Assembly: GCA_033238645.1 (NCBI GenBank)
Contig: BQXR01000002.1
Coordinates: 62,001 to 126,000 of the forward strand
Direction of reading: 5' to 3'
DNA from: Thiomicrorhabdus sp033238645
GTDB taxonomy: Bacteria; Pseudomonadota; Gammaproteobacteria; Thiomicrospirales; Thiomicrospiraceae
Length of the DNA: 64,000 bases
This document shows positions 35,971 through 45,071 of this stretch, piece by piece. Under the pieces are notes generated by a model. The model was not told the origin of the DNA, made no database searches, and saw only the letters and a list, made by a program, of their open reading frames with translations. Position 1 is the stretch's first letter; every line of letters begins with the position of its first letter. The position numbers and the translations under genes are program-made.

Positions 35971-36983
35971 TGGATTGGTTCACACTCTTAGATAAAATTG
36001 AGTATATGTCACCATGGATGATCGCCCTTCTGCCTCTACCATGGATTGTGCGTCGCCTATTTAAATCAGTCGCTCAGAAACAAGTGCCATTGTTAGCACC
36101 GCAGATTGTTAACCGCGTAGAGCAGCAACTATCACAAACACAGTTTATAGAACCTAACCAAAATAGATCCTCTATTCCACCACTGTTTATCCTGCTCTGG
36201 CTGTTACTACTGATAGCAGCAACACGCCCTGTTTGGTATCTTAATCCAACCCCTTTTCAGGTCAGTGGTAAAGAGATAATGTTGGCGGTCGATCTCTCTG
36301 GTAGTATGCAGAAAGAGGATATGTATCTAGGCGGGGACGATGTAAATCGTCTAGTCGCGGTAAAAGCAGTCGTGTCTACTTTTATAGAACAGCGTAAAGG
36401 GGATCGTATGGGGTTAGTGGTGTTTGGAACTCAAGCCTTTCTACAAAGCCCACTGACTTACGATCTGCAAACGGTTAAAACACTATTGAATGAAACTGCT
36501 ATTAGTATGGCAGGTAACAATACAGCCATTGGTGATGCCATTGGTTTAACACTGAAACATCTACAGCAAGCTAAACAACAAAATGCTGTATTGATTCTAC
36601 TGACAGATGGCTCTAATACCGCTGGAAAAGTAGAGCCCATTAAGGCAGCTGAAAAAGCCAAAGAACTTGGTCTAAAAATCTATACCATTGCCGTTGGACG
36701 TGTAGAACATCGTACAGGGCTTGACCTATTTTTACAGGGGAAAAGTGATATTGATGTCGCCTCACTCAAGCGCATTGCCAAGATGACTGATGGACAATTT
36801 TTTCAAGCTAATGATACCAAACAGCTCAGTGAAATTTATCAATATATAAATCAACTGGAGTCTAGTGAGCACGAAGTATTTAACTACCGACACCGATCTG
36901 AACTCTATATTTGGCCATTAGGTGCAGCCTTTATGCTCAGTCTAATCCTCGCTTTTTTACAGCTCAGAAAACAGGGGCCTTAG
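35967..36983 (+). CDS. BatA: VWA-domain membrane protein
   Basis: A 338-residue inner-membrane protein with N-terminal helices (about 15-30 and 62-82), a VWA domain (about 95-290) and a C-terminal helix (about 312-330). The MIDAS is canonical: DLSGS (first motif), threonine in SPLTYD, aspartate in LLTDGSN. This contrasts with the altered site in the first operon. Very close in pattern to BatA of Bacteroides-aerotolerance operons. BatB follows after two bases. Confidence 0.92.
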   Translation: MMDWFTLLDKIEYMSPWMIALLPLPWIVRRLFKSVAQKQVPLLAPQIVNRVEQQLSQTQFIEPNQNRSSIPPLFILLWLLLLIAATRPVWYLNPTPFQVSGKEIMLAVDLSGSMQKEDMYLGGDDVNRLVAVKAVVSTFIEQRKGDRMGLVVFGTQAFLQSPLTYDLQTVKTLLNETAISMAGNNTAIGDAIGLTLKHLQQAKQQNAVLILLTDGSNTAGKVEPIKAAEKAKELGLKIYTIAVGRVEHRTGLDLFLQGKSDIDVASLKRIAKMTDGQFFQANDTKQLSEIYQYINQLESSEHEVFNYRHRSELYIWPLGAAFMLSLILAFLQLRKQGP

Positions 36984-36985
36984 AG

Positions 36986-37999
36986 ATGAATGAACTCTAT
37001 CAATTTCAACTACTACGCCCTATTTGGCTATTAGGGCTACTGCCTATCGCATGGTTATTGTGGAAAGCCTGGTCTGTTAAAAGCAAGCAGGGGGCATGGA
37101 ATCAGGTCATAGCACCGCAGTTTAGGCACCTACTGTTGGGTGATAGTCAAACAGGCCAAGTAAGCCTTATGAGCAAACTATCACTATTAGGTTTAGCCTT
37201 TATCTGGCTATTGGCAATTATTATTTTAAGCGGTCCATCTATCAAGTCTGTTCAGATGCCCACAGAAAAAAATAAGCAAGGAACCGTCGTCATTCTAGAT
37301 CTTTCACTCTCTATGCTGGCTGATGACTTAGCACCAGACCGTATTAGCCGAGCCAAATATAAGATTACCGATCTTCTGAAACGCCATCCAGAGCTATCCA
37401 TTGGTATGGTCGTATATGCAGAATCAGCACATGCTATCTCACCTATTTCTGAGGATAACCAAACACTGCTGAGTATGTTGCCAGCTCTAAACCCTGTGAT
37501 TATGCCAAGCTATGGCTCCAATCCACTTAAGGGATTTGAACGTGCCAAACGCCTCTTTGAAGGTGCTCACATTACCCAAGGGCATATTATTTGGATCACC
37601 GATGATCTGGAAATTAATCAAAAAGTACAAATACAGAACTGGCTAAGTGGACACGATTATAGTGTCAGTATCTTAACCGTAGGCACCGAACACGGTGGTG
37701 CGGTACAGATTCCTGATTTTGGTCTATTAAAGGATGAGTCGGGTAATATTATTCTGCCAAAAGTACCCATGAATCGCTTCAATTCTCTTGCTAATTTGCA
37801 GGGCGTTAACCTCAGTAATTTGAGTATGAGTGATGACTCGGTTGATAATCTGCTCCCCCCCCTGCTCATTTCCAAATCTGAAAATGGTCAAGATAAAGAG
37901 AGTGAAAACAGCAGCATCTACCCCTTAGATGGTGGTGCATTCTTACTATATTTACTACTCCCTTTAGTCGGGCTTATCTATAGAAGAGGTTGGATATGA
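36986..37999 (+). CDS. BatB: VWA-domain membrane protein
   Basis: A 337-residue VWA protein starting MNELYQFQLLRPIWLLGLLP. Two N-terminal helices, then a VWA domain with MIDAS DLSLS (about residue 103) and distal ITDD, and a C-terminal helix ending IYRRGWI. The upstream in-frame ATG at 36911 lies inside batA and is not needed. A C8 run near the 3' end (encoding LLPPLL) is a copy of the G-run element; slippage would only change the last 45 residues including the anchor helix. Confidence 0.9.
   Translation: MNELYQFQLLRPIWLLGLLPIAWLLWKAWSVKSKQGAWNQVIAPQFRHLLLGDSQTGQVSLMSKLSLLGLAFIWLLAIIILSGPSIKSVQMPTEKNKQGTVVILDLSLSMLADDLAPDRISRAKYKITDLLKRHPELSIGMVVYAESAHAISPISEDNQTLLSMLPALNPVIMPSYGSNPLKGFERAKRLFEGAHITQGHIIWITDDLEINQKVQIQNWLSGHDYSVSILTVGTEHGGAVQIPDFGLLKDESGNIILPKVPMNRFNSLANLQGVNLSNLSMSDDSVDNLLPPLLISKSENGQDKESENSSIYPLDGGAFLLYLLLPLVGLIYRRGWI
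37855..37866 (-). repeat. Dispersed AGCAG-G8 element, copy 6
   Basis: Eight C followed by TGCTCAT, and also preceded by TGCT, in the batB gene. Confidence 0.7.
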
Positions 38000-39006
38000 G
38001 CATATCAAAATTAAATCTACCCTTAAGTGGATTAATGGCAAGTGCACTCATAATAGGAGTACTTTCGCCTATAACAAGTGTTGCTGATGAGACCCTTCCT
38101 AATTTTACCGATGCTTTTAGATCACCAGACCAACAGGCTTATAAAGCGTTTCAAAACAACCAATTAGAGAGTGCTGAAAATCTTTTTGAAAATCCTTTAT
38201 GGCGTGCAACTACCCTGTATCGCTTGGGTAAATACAAAGAGTCAGCTGAGCTATATGGATTAGACAAAAGCCCAACAGGTGACTACAACCGAGGTAATGC
38301 CCTAGCTAAGTCCGGACAGCTAGCTGAGGCTAAAAGTGCCTATACAGACGCACTCAATAAACAACCCGATATGCTTTCTGCTCAAAAAAACTTAAATATA
38401 ATTAATAGACTATTAAAACAAGAAGAGCAGAAACAGCAACAAAAACAGGACGGAAAAGAGCCTTCTGAAGAAAATTCAGAAGAACAGTCTGGTAAACCAT
38501 CAGACGATCAAAACAAACAAGGTGAACAACAAAGCCAAGATTCTGAGTCATCAGAATCAGAGTCTGAAGAACAGAAGTCATCAGATGACTCATCTGAGAA
38601 ATCGTCTGACCAGCAACAGTCTTCTGAACAAGGTGACAGTGGTTTAAAAGATGAACCCGTCGAATCTACAGATAAAGCCCAACCTCCAGAAGAAAATCAA
38701 AATGGCAGTGCAGAGCCAGAGACTATTGATCAGCAAGAAACTAGTCAATCGTCAGAGAACGAAAATGATAAGCAGGACAAAGATAACGCTGGAAAATTAG
38801 CCGACGATCAAACTTTAGAGAAAGCTAAAAATAGCCCTGAAGCTTCAATATCTCAAAAGCACCAAGAGCAACAGCAAGCGACACAAAATTGGTTAAAACA
38901 AATTCCTGATGAGCCAGGTCTGTTTTTAAAACGAAAATTTCAATATCAGTTCCAACAAGAGCCAAACCAGTCCGCTCAAGGTGACGGTAATAAAAAACAA
39001 TGGTAA
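37996..39006 (+). CDS. BatC: TPR protein with acidic tail
   Basis: Start at the ATG 37996 (AGAAGAGG upstream, four-base overlap with batB). The 336-residue product has a signal peptide (about 12-34), tetratricopeptide repeats (about 45-135: FQNNQLESAENLFE, YNRGNALAKSGQLAEAKSAY) and then about 150 residues of Gln/Glu/Ser/Lys-rich low complexity, probably disordered. This is the free-standing counterpart of the TPR half of the fusion at 5484. Confidence 0.88.
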   Translation: MSISKLNLPLSGLMASALIIGVLSPITSVADETLPNFTDAFRSPDQQAYKAFQNNQLESAENLFENPLWRATTLYRLGKYKESAELYGLDKSPTGDYNRGNALAKSGQLAEAKSAYTDALNKQPDMLSAQKNLNIINRLLKQEEQKQQQKQDGKEPSEENSEEQSGKPSDDQNKQGEQQSQDSESSESESEEQKSSDDSSEKSSDQQQSSEQGDSGLKDEPVESTDKAQPPEENQNGSAEPETIDQQETSQSSENENDKQDKDNAGKLADDQTLEKAKNSPEASISQKHQEQQQATQNWLKQIPDEPGLFLKRKFQYQFQQEPNQSAQGDGNKKQW

Positions 39007-40874
39007 GTCTAATGCAAAATCCTCAATATAACGCCCAGCAAGGCATTTTCCCTAATTTCTGGAGTTACTGCGTTAGCAGCTTAAAGAAAGTCGCTCATAA
39101 GCGATTCTATGCGGTGATTTTTTTGCTACTTTTACCATTTTTTGTTTTTGCCGACAGCCTTAAAGTAGATAGTGATCGTCAAAGTATTGAGATGGGCGAG
39201 ATTATTACTCTCTATATTACCGCTGATTTTCAAACTCGCGGAAGCCAACTCAATTTGGATAGTCTCAAAGATCAATTTGAGATATTGGGTAAACAGCAAA
39301 GTAATCGTATTGAAGTTATCAACGGCAGTATCAAGTCGAATACCTCTTGGCAAATAACCCTGCTGGCTAAGCAAGTTGGTGAATTGATTGTGCCACCACT
39401 TAAGATTGGCGATATTAAAAGTATGCCATATAAAATTAGTGTTAGCCCAGCTCAGAAAAAAGAGGCCAGTAAATCAAGTGCTTATTTTATAGAGTCATCA
39501 ATTGATAAAGAGACCGTCTATATTCAAGAGCAGGTTCTCTATCGTTTAAAACTTAACTTCCTAGGGAATTTCAACGGCAGTGTACGACCCCCTATTTTCG
39601 AAAACACACTATCAGAGACATTAAAAGATCAGGTCGTTTATGGCAAATACATCAATGGCCAACAGTATACTGTCTACGAGTGGCTCTATGCTATCTACCC
39701 GCAACAGAGCGGTCAACTAACAATTACAGGTCCACTTTTCTCAGGTATCCACTTATACCAAGGACGTAGAAAAGGTATTCAAGAGATGGCTGAAACCCAT
39801 CAGCTGACCGTATTACCAGAACCTGAACGTTTCAAACAACAATCCAATAACACATGGTTACCAGCACAATCTATAAAACTGGCTGAACAGTGGCAGTCAC
39901 TACCCAATATTATTCATGTGGGTGACAGTCTAAGCCGCACATTAATTCTGGATTCTGTTGGTTTAAAGGCTAGCCAGCTGCCTAGATTAGTCACCAAAAA
40001 TCAAACTGGTTTTAAAGTCTATGCGGATAAACCAGAGACCGAAGAGGCTATTATTCAAGATGGACTACGCAGTCAATTACAAATTAAACAAGCCATTATC
40101 CCAACGCGATCTGGTCAATTAACACTACCAGAGCAAAAGTTAACTTGGTGGAATACACAGACAAATAGTATCGAAACCACAATGATTTCAGCAAGAACAT
40201 TGACAATTCTGCCTGCCATAGAGCACCCAAACTCGAATAAATCAAATAGCACCAACGACGTAGGCAATGGGATGGCTACCCAAGCATTACATCAGAATAA
40301 CTCAGAAAATGTTCCACGTGAAACCAATACTATATGGCTATTAATCACGATAGGTTTAGGCTTAGCATGGTTTATTACCCTGTGGTTATGGCGTAGACAG
40401 AATCAACAGTTAAAAACCCGTTTATTGGCTTTAGAAGGTACTCTACAGAGAGATAAAATGACGGAACAACAAACCAAACAGGGGGGGCTAGCTACTGATA
40501 ATCAAGGCAATGTAATAACAGAAATAGATACCGTCCCCTCTACTGAATCTGTGAAAACACTACAAAATACAGCAGGTCTCTGTACGGATAATGCTAACTT
40601 ATCAACCAACCTATCAGCCAAGGATTTCTACCACTCTTTACGACTTGAGCTTACGGATAAATACAGTATCAATCGCTTTACAGAAATAGAGTACCAACCG
40701 TTGAAGACAGCAATCAAGCAATTGGAGGAACACCTGTTTAGTCAAACTCAATTGGAGAGTAATGCACTGAAAAACATCTGTGATGAACTACAAAACTTTG
40801 AAATTATTCAAGAGAAAGTACAGAATAAAGATAAAGCCAGTGAGAGTAAGTTGGCCTCTCTTTATCACCAATAG
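39000..40874 (+). CDS. BatD: large periplasmic/membrane protein
   Basis: A 624-residue BatD-family protein: signal/anchor helix (about 33-50, ending VFADS), long beta-rich periplasmic region starting LKVDSDRQSIEMGEIITLYI, a transmembrane helix near 444-462 and a cytoplasmic tail. An alternative ATG lies four codons downstream. The start overlaps batC by seven bases. It holds parS site D and a G7 run at 40481-40487 (encoding QGGL). Last gene of the second operon. Confidence 0.9.
   Translation: MVSLMQNPQYNAQQGIFPNFWSYCVSSLKKVAHKRFYAVIFLLLLPFFVFADSLKVDSDRQSIEMGEIITLYITADFQTRGSQLNLDSLKDQFEILGKQQSNRIEVINGSIKSNTSWQITLLAKQVGELIVPPLKIGDIKSMPYKISVSPAQKKEASKSSAYFIESSIDKETVYIQEQVLYRLKLNFLGNFNGSVRPPIFENTLSETLKDQVVYGKYINGQQYTVYEWLYAIYPQQSGQLTITGPLFSGIHLYQGRRKGIQEMAETHQLTVLPEPERFKQQSNNTWLPAQSIKLAEQWQSLPNIIHVGDSLSRTLILDSVGLKASQLPRLVTKNQTGFKVYADKPETEEAIIQDGLRSQLQIKQAIIPTRSGQLTLPEQKLTWWNTQTNSIETTMISARTLTILPAIEHPNSNKSNSTNDVGNGMATQALHQNNSENVPRETNTIWLLITIGLGLAWFITLWLWRRQNQQLKTRLLALEGTLQRDKMTEQQTKQGGLATDNQGNVITEIDTVPSTESVKTLQNTAGLCTDNANLSTNLSAKDFYHSLRLELTDKYSINRFTEIEYQPLKTAIKQLEEHLFSQTQLESNALKNICDELQNFEIIQEKVQNKDKASESKLASLYHQ
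40310..40325. promoter_or_regulatory. parS site D
   Basis: TGTTCCACGTGAAACC, 15 of 16 matches to parS, in the batD coding sequence. Confidence 0.85.
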
Positions 40875-40904
40875 GGTCATCTAGGTCAGAGGGAATGTAG
40901 GCGA

Positions 40905-41495
40905 TTAAATATATTTATTCTGATTTAAATAACACAGGATCTTATCGACAGATTCATCAGTAGTTAACTTGTGAGTAATATGTACTTCTGGATGTTCAGG
41001 TAGTTCATAAGGCGAGTCGACCCCTGTAAAATCTTTAATATTTCCAGTACGAGCTTGCTGGTAAAGCCCTTTGGGGTCACGCTTTTCACACACCTCAATC
41101 GGCGTATTCACAAAGACTTCTATAAACTCTCCCTCTCGGCAACTTTGGCGAATTAAGTCTCGATCAGCTTTGAAGGGTGAAATAAAAGCCACTAAAACTA
41201 TTAATCCAGCATCACAGAAAAGCTGAGCAACCTCTCCTACTCTACGAATATTTTCAGTACGATCAGCTGCGGAAAATTTAAGGTCTCTGTTTAAGCCATA
41301 CCGAACATTATCACCATCCAGTAGATAGGTGTGTTTACCTGCTTGAAACAACTTTTGTTCTAAAGCATTAGCTACCGTTGACTTACCGCTTGCACTTAAC
41401 CCTGTAAACCAAATAATATAAGATTTGTGTTGTTTTAAATTGGCTCTATCCACCTGAGTTAAAGAGTGAGCATGTTGTACAGTATTGGAATTCAT
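40905..41495 (-). CDS. cysC: Adenylylsulfate (APS) kinase
   Basis: A 196-residue kinase that phosphorylates adenosine 5'-phosphosulfate to PAPS. P-loop GLSASGKST, then the conserved LLDGDNVRYGLNRDLKFSAA, DRTENIRRVGEVAQLF and AFISPFKADRD are all present, as is the C-terminal FTGVDSPYELPEHPE. I start at the ATG at 41495; a longer frame to 41594 would run into the aas gene. It sits 16 bases after aas with no cysD or cysN near, an unusual setting. Confidence 0.93.
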   Translation of the reverse strand: MNSNTVQHAHSLTQVDRANLKQHKSYIIWFTGLSASGKSTVANALEQKLFQAGKHTYLLDGDNVRYGLNRDLKFSAADRTENIRRVGEVAQLFCDAGLIVLVAFISPFKADRDLIRQSCREGEFIEVFVNTPIEVCEKRDPKGLYQQARTGNIKDFTGVDSPYELPEHPEVHITHKLTTDESVDKILCYLNQNKYI

Positions 41496-41511
41496 ACCTA
41501 CACCAAAACTT

Positions 41512-43674
41512 TTATGACTGAAAATGCTTTTCAGCAATTTTCTGAACTTCGGGGTAGTTAGTTTTACCTGTACCCAGGATAGGGACTTGTTCAACTAAGA
41601 TAATAGTTTTAGGAATCCACAAGTCTGAAACTTCATTGGCTTTAGCAGCCTCTGTCACGGTCTTTCTGGACAGATCAGGGTCATTAGTCACTAAGACTAA
41701 TTGCTCACCTTTACGTTCATCAGGAATCGCCACAATAACATGATGAGCTTCTGGACTGGTCTCATTAATATAGGATTCCACAGCGGTTAAAGAGACCATC
41801 TCTCCACCAATTTTAGCAAAGCGTTTCGCACGCCCTTTAATCCAAATATAGCCTTCACTATCAACATCAACAATATCACCCGTGTCATGCCAACCATCGT
41901 TAGGTGGTAACAAAACACCTGGATTATCGGCCATTAAATAGCCCAACATAATATTAGGCCCCTTAACAAATAGGCGCCCCCCCTGCTCAATTCCAGGTAC
42001 TGGCTCTAAACGATAATCTACTGCTGGTACAAACTGGCCTACAGAGCCTTCTTTATGTGCAATTGGAGTATTTACTGCTAAAACAGGTGTGGTTTCAGTG
42101 ACACCATAGCCTTCATAAATGTACTGATGGAACTTCTCTGCGTACAGAGAACGGGTCTCTGGGCGCAGTTTTTCTGCACCAGCAACCAAGGCTTTAAGAC
42201 TGTAAAAATCATAGGCATCTGCTTTACGGGCATAGCCAGAATAGAAAGTGTCAGTTCCAAATACCAAACTAGCATTAGTTTGATAAAGCATCTCTGGCAC
42301 CATGGCGTAGTGTACCGGTGACGGATACATAAAGACTTTTGCACCATTCAATATTGGCCAGAGCATTCCTGCTGTTAAACCAAAACAGTGAAAAGTTGGC
42401 AGTGCATTTAGAATGGTATCGCCCGGCAAAATAGTCAGCATTGAACTAATTTGTGCGATATTACTGTTTAGGTTTTGGTGAGATAAAACAACCCCTTTGG
42501 GTGTTCCTTCTGAACCAGATGTAAACAGTACCACTGCTTCTTCCTGCGGGTCCACTTTATAACCTGGTAGCTTTTTTGGGCAAGATAAAATAGCAGAGAC
42601 TTTATCCATAGGTGTAATATTCTGTTTAATATCTTCTAAATAGACAAAACAAGTTATGGATGAAAGTGCTTCAATCAAAGGCTCTAGATTAAAGGCTTCA
42701 ATAAACTTTTTAGAGGTAATAATAGTCTTTAAGTCTGCCGTCTCACATGCCGAACGAACCGATGAAATACCCGCGGTAAAGTTAATTAAGGCAGGTACAT
42801 ATCCGTAAGCTTGTAAAGCAAAAAAGCTGGCAGGCATGCCCGTTACATTCGGCAACATTAGGCCTATGCGCTTCTCATCTTTAAGAATATTCTCGAGCTG
42901 TTTACCCAAGACCATTGAAGCTAAGGTGAGCTTTTTCAAATTCAAAGACTGACCATTAATATCCTCTACAGAAACTTCCTTAGCGCTAAACGTAGACTTA
43001 GCCTTAAGCAATGAAGAAAAAACAGAGTTTCTTCTTACCGCATTAAAGTAATGGCCATCTCTTAGTAAACGAGTAATCTGCTGATTCAAAGCACTATGTT
43101 TAGCTCTACCTTTTAGGGTTGGATCAGACTTAATATGATGTGCAGGTTGAATATCAATAGTAATTTTAGGGAACCAAAGCTGCTTGATAAAAGCGAACTT
43201 GGTACCATTCAAATAGGAAAAAGTGCTATAGACCGCACCACCTATATGCACAGGTAGAACTGCTGCATTAGTTTTAGCCGCAACCATCGCAGTGCCTTCA
43301 TAGACCTTCATTATGCTACCGGTGGTGGTTATACGCCCCTCTGGAAAGATCATGCACTGTCTGCCTTGTTTAAGCTCAGCGATCATATGTTTAACTGCAT
43401 AAGGGCTCTTTAAATCAACCGCTAGAAAACGACCAAGGCTTAATATAAAACGTTCATGCCAACGCAAGGTATGTTCAGCATTGACCATAAAGGTACTCTC
43501 ACCAGGAATAAACATGTGTAGCAGTGGACCATCCAAAGTAGAGACATGGTTAGAGATAATTAGTAGAGGTCGCTGACTTTGATCAACGGCATGATAGTGC
43601 TCCAAACCTGTTACCTCAACACGGTAACAAGCCTTAACTATTCCCTTTATAATCAACCTAGGCAACCATTTCAT
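41512..43674 (-). CDS. aas: Bifunctional acyltransferase / acyl-ACP synthetase
   Basis: A 720-residue fusion that re-acylates lysophospholipids in the inner membrane. The N-terminal acyltransferase domain (about 1-200) has the HX4D motif NHVSTLDGP and FPEGRIT; the C-terminal AMP-forming synthetase (about 230-715) has VLFTSGSEGTPKGVVLSHQN, YGVTETTP and GWHDTGDIV. Gene order lplT-aas as in Escherichia coli. A C7 element copy lies at 41977-41987 (encoding IEQGGRL). Confidence 0.95.
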   Translation of the reverse strand: MKWLPRLIIKGIVKACYRVEVTGLEHYHAVDQSQRPLLIISNHVSTLDGPLLHMFIPGESTFMVNAEHTLRWHERFILSLGRFLAVDLKSPYAVKHMIAELKQGRQCMIFPEGRITTTGSIMKVYEGTAMVAAKTNAAVLPVHIGGAVYSTFSYLNGTKFAFIKQLWFPKITIDIQPAHHIKSDPTLKGRAKHSALNQQITRLLRDGHYFNAVRRNSVFSSLLKAKSTFSAKEVSVEDINGQSLNLKKLTLASMVLGKQLENILKDEKRIGLMLPNVTGMPASFFALQAYGYVPALINFTAGISSVRSACETADLKTIITSKKFIEAFNLEPLIEALSSITCFVYLEDIKQNITPMDKVSAILSCPKKLPGYKVDPQEEAVVLFTSGSEGTPKGVVLSHQNLNSNIAQISSMLTILPGDTILNALPTFHCFGLTAGMLWPILNGAKVFMYPSPVHYAMVPEMLYQTNASLVFGTDTFYSGYARKADAYDFYSLKALVAGAEKLRPETRSLYAEKFHQYIYEGYGVTETTPVLAVNTPIAHKEGSVGQFVPAVDYRLEPVPGIEQGGRLFVKGPNIMLGYLMADNPGVLLPPNDGWHDTGDIVDVDSEGYIWIKGRAKRFAKIGGEMVSLTAVESYINETSPEAHHVIVAIPDERKGEQLVLVTNDPDLSRKTVTEAAKANEVSDLWIPKTIILVEQVPILGTGKTNYPEVQKIAEKHFQS
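41977..41987 (-). repeat. Dispersed AGCAG-G7 element, copy 7
   Basis: C7 then TGCTCAATTC on the plus strand; minus strand GAATTGAGCAG plus G run. Within aas, in its coding orientation. Confidence 0.7.
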
Positions 43675-43681
43675 TCTACAT

Positions 43682-44980
43682 TCAAACCTTTATTTCTAAC
43701 TTGTTTTGCTTTAAATAGATAACACCAGAGATCAGTAAATTGATGAGTGCTAGCACTAAAAGCATATTCAACAGACTCACTGACAGGGTAAAACCTATTA
43801 TCACTAGAATAGATGATAACACCATAAATAGTGCATTTAATATATTGTTAACGGCAATCATTCGAGCACGCAGTGCGGTAGGGGTCTGTGTTTGTAACAG
43901 GGTATAGAGTGGCACAATATAAGCACCACCCAGTACTGCGATTAGTAGCAAAATAACGACCGATGCGTTCACTGGCCAGGCTGTCATAAAACTCGCTATG
44001 CTCATCAATTGTACAGTACTGTCTAATACTGGATTCAATGTACCATGGAGTTGAATCAACCAGACTAAGATAACTAATAAGCCTGAGATGGTAAATAGAA
44101 AAAACCCATGAAACATTAAGTTGATTCTGCCCTTTAACAATAAGTTAATCAACAGTGCCCCAATAGCAATACCGACAGAAAATACTGATAGAAAGAGCGT
44201 CACGACACTATCATTCGCCATCAAATCATACTTAACCAATGAGGGTATTTGGCTCAAAAGAACAGCGCCTAAAAACCAAAACCACGAGATGGCCATCACA
44301 GCAAAAAAAGCACTGTGATAATCCTTACACAATAAAACAATCTGCCAACTGCTTTTAATAAAGTGGGTCTCAATCGGTAACGCTGGGTTCTGTGCTGGCG
44401 TCAATTTGATGCCTAAGCTGATTAGATAGCCTAATAGCGAAACCACCACAATAGCTAAAGCCATCATCTGTGTGCCATCCAACATTAAGACCCCTGCCCC
44501 ACCTAAAATAGTCCCCAATAAAATAGCCATAAAGGTTGAACCACTAAAAAGCCCATTACTCTTCATTAAATTTTGTTCATCAACAATCTCAGGCAGGATA
44601 GCGTACTTTAGAGGACCAAAAAAAGCCGACTGTGTGCCCATCAAAAATAGCGTAATAAAGAGTAACTCTAACTGTTGGTTTAACAGAGAAAAAGAACCTA
44701 GTAGCATGACTAAAACTTCGGCCAAATTTACCTTTTTGATTAATGTACTTTTAGAGTATTTATCAGCGAGTTGTCCAGCCAGAGAGGAGAAAAGGAAGAA
44801 GGGCAATATAAACAGGCCAGCTGCCAAGGTGATTAAAATCCCAGTCTCTTCTGCCGACTCACTCAACTTAAATGTGATGAGCATAATCATCGCATTCTTA
44901 TAAAAGTTGTCGTTGAAAGCGCCCAAGAATTGGCTCAAAAAAAGAAAACGAAATGAGGGGTTTGAACGGAGTAATTGCAT
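43682..44980 (-). CDS. lplT: Lysophospholipid transporter
   Basis: A 432-residue MFS-type flippase that brings lysophospholipids to the inner leaflet for Aas. Twelve helices are apparent; the N-terminus SNPSFRFLFLSQFLGAFNDN and FYKNAMIMLITF, and the loop LAGQLADKYSKSTLIKK, are characteristic. The stop is seven bases before aas, so lplT, aas and cysC form one minus-strand operon. Confidence 0.93.
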   Translation of the reverse strand: MQLLRSNPSFRFLFLSQFLGAFNDNFYKNAMIMLITFKLSESAEETGILITLAAGLFILPFFLFSSLAGQLADKYSKSTLIKKVNLAEVLVMLLGSFSLLNQQLELLFITLFLMGTQSAFFGPLKYAILPEIVDEQNLMKSNGLFSGSTFMAILLGTILGGAGVLMLDGTQMMALAIVVVSLLGYLISLGIKLTPAQNPALPIETHFIKSSWQIVLLCKDYHSAFFAVMAISWFWFLGAVLLSQIPSLVKYDLMANDSVVTLFLSVFSVGIAIGALLINLLLKGRINLMFHGFFLFTISGLLVILVWLIQLHGTLNPVLDSTVQLMSIASFMTAWPVNASVVILLLIAVLGGAYIVPLYTLLQTQTPTALRARMIAVNNILNALFMVLSSILVIIGFTLSVSLLNMLLVLALINLLISGVIYLKQNKLEIKV

Positions 44981-44994
44981 AGTACTATTTAAAT

Positions 44995-45040
44995 CCCTCC
45001 CTGCTTAACCCCCGATTTATTTTGAAGAGGGGGGGCTGCT
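44995..45040. repeat. Paired G-run elements between prlC and lplT
   Basis: A left CCCTCCCTGCTTAA and, 20 bases on, ATTTTGAAGA followed by G7 and CTGCTTATTTTGAA. These are two degenerate copies of the dispersed element facing each other, in an intergenic gap upstream of lplT and downstream of prlC. They could fold as a weak hairpin. Confidence 0.55.
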
Positions 45041-45071
45041 TATTTTGAAATCCGTAACCTTCGGCTTATGA

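Noticed and set aside
41496..41594. N-terminal extension of cysC
   Set aside because: It reads through the end of aas in another frame, and the family starts near the ATG at 41495.
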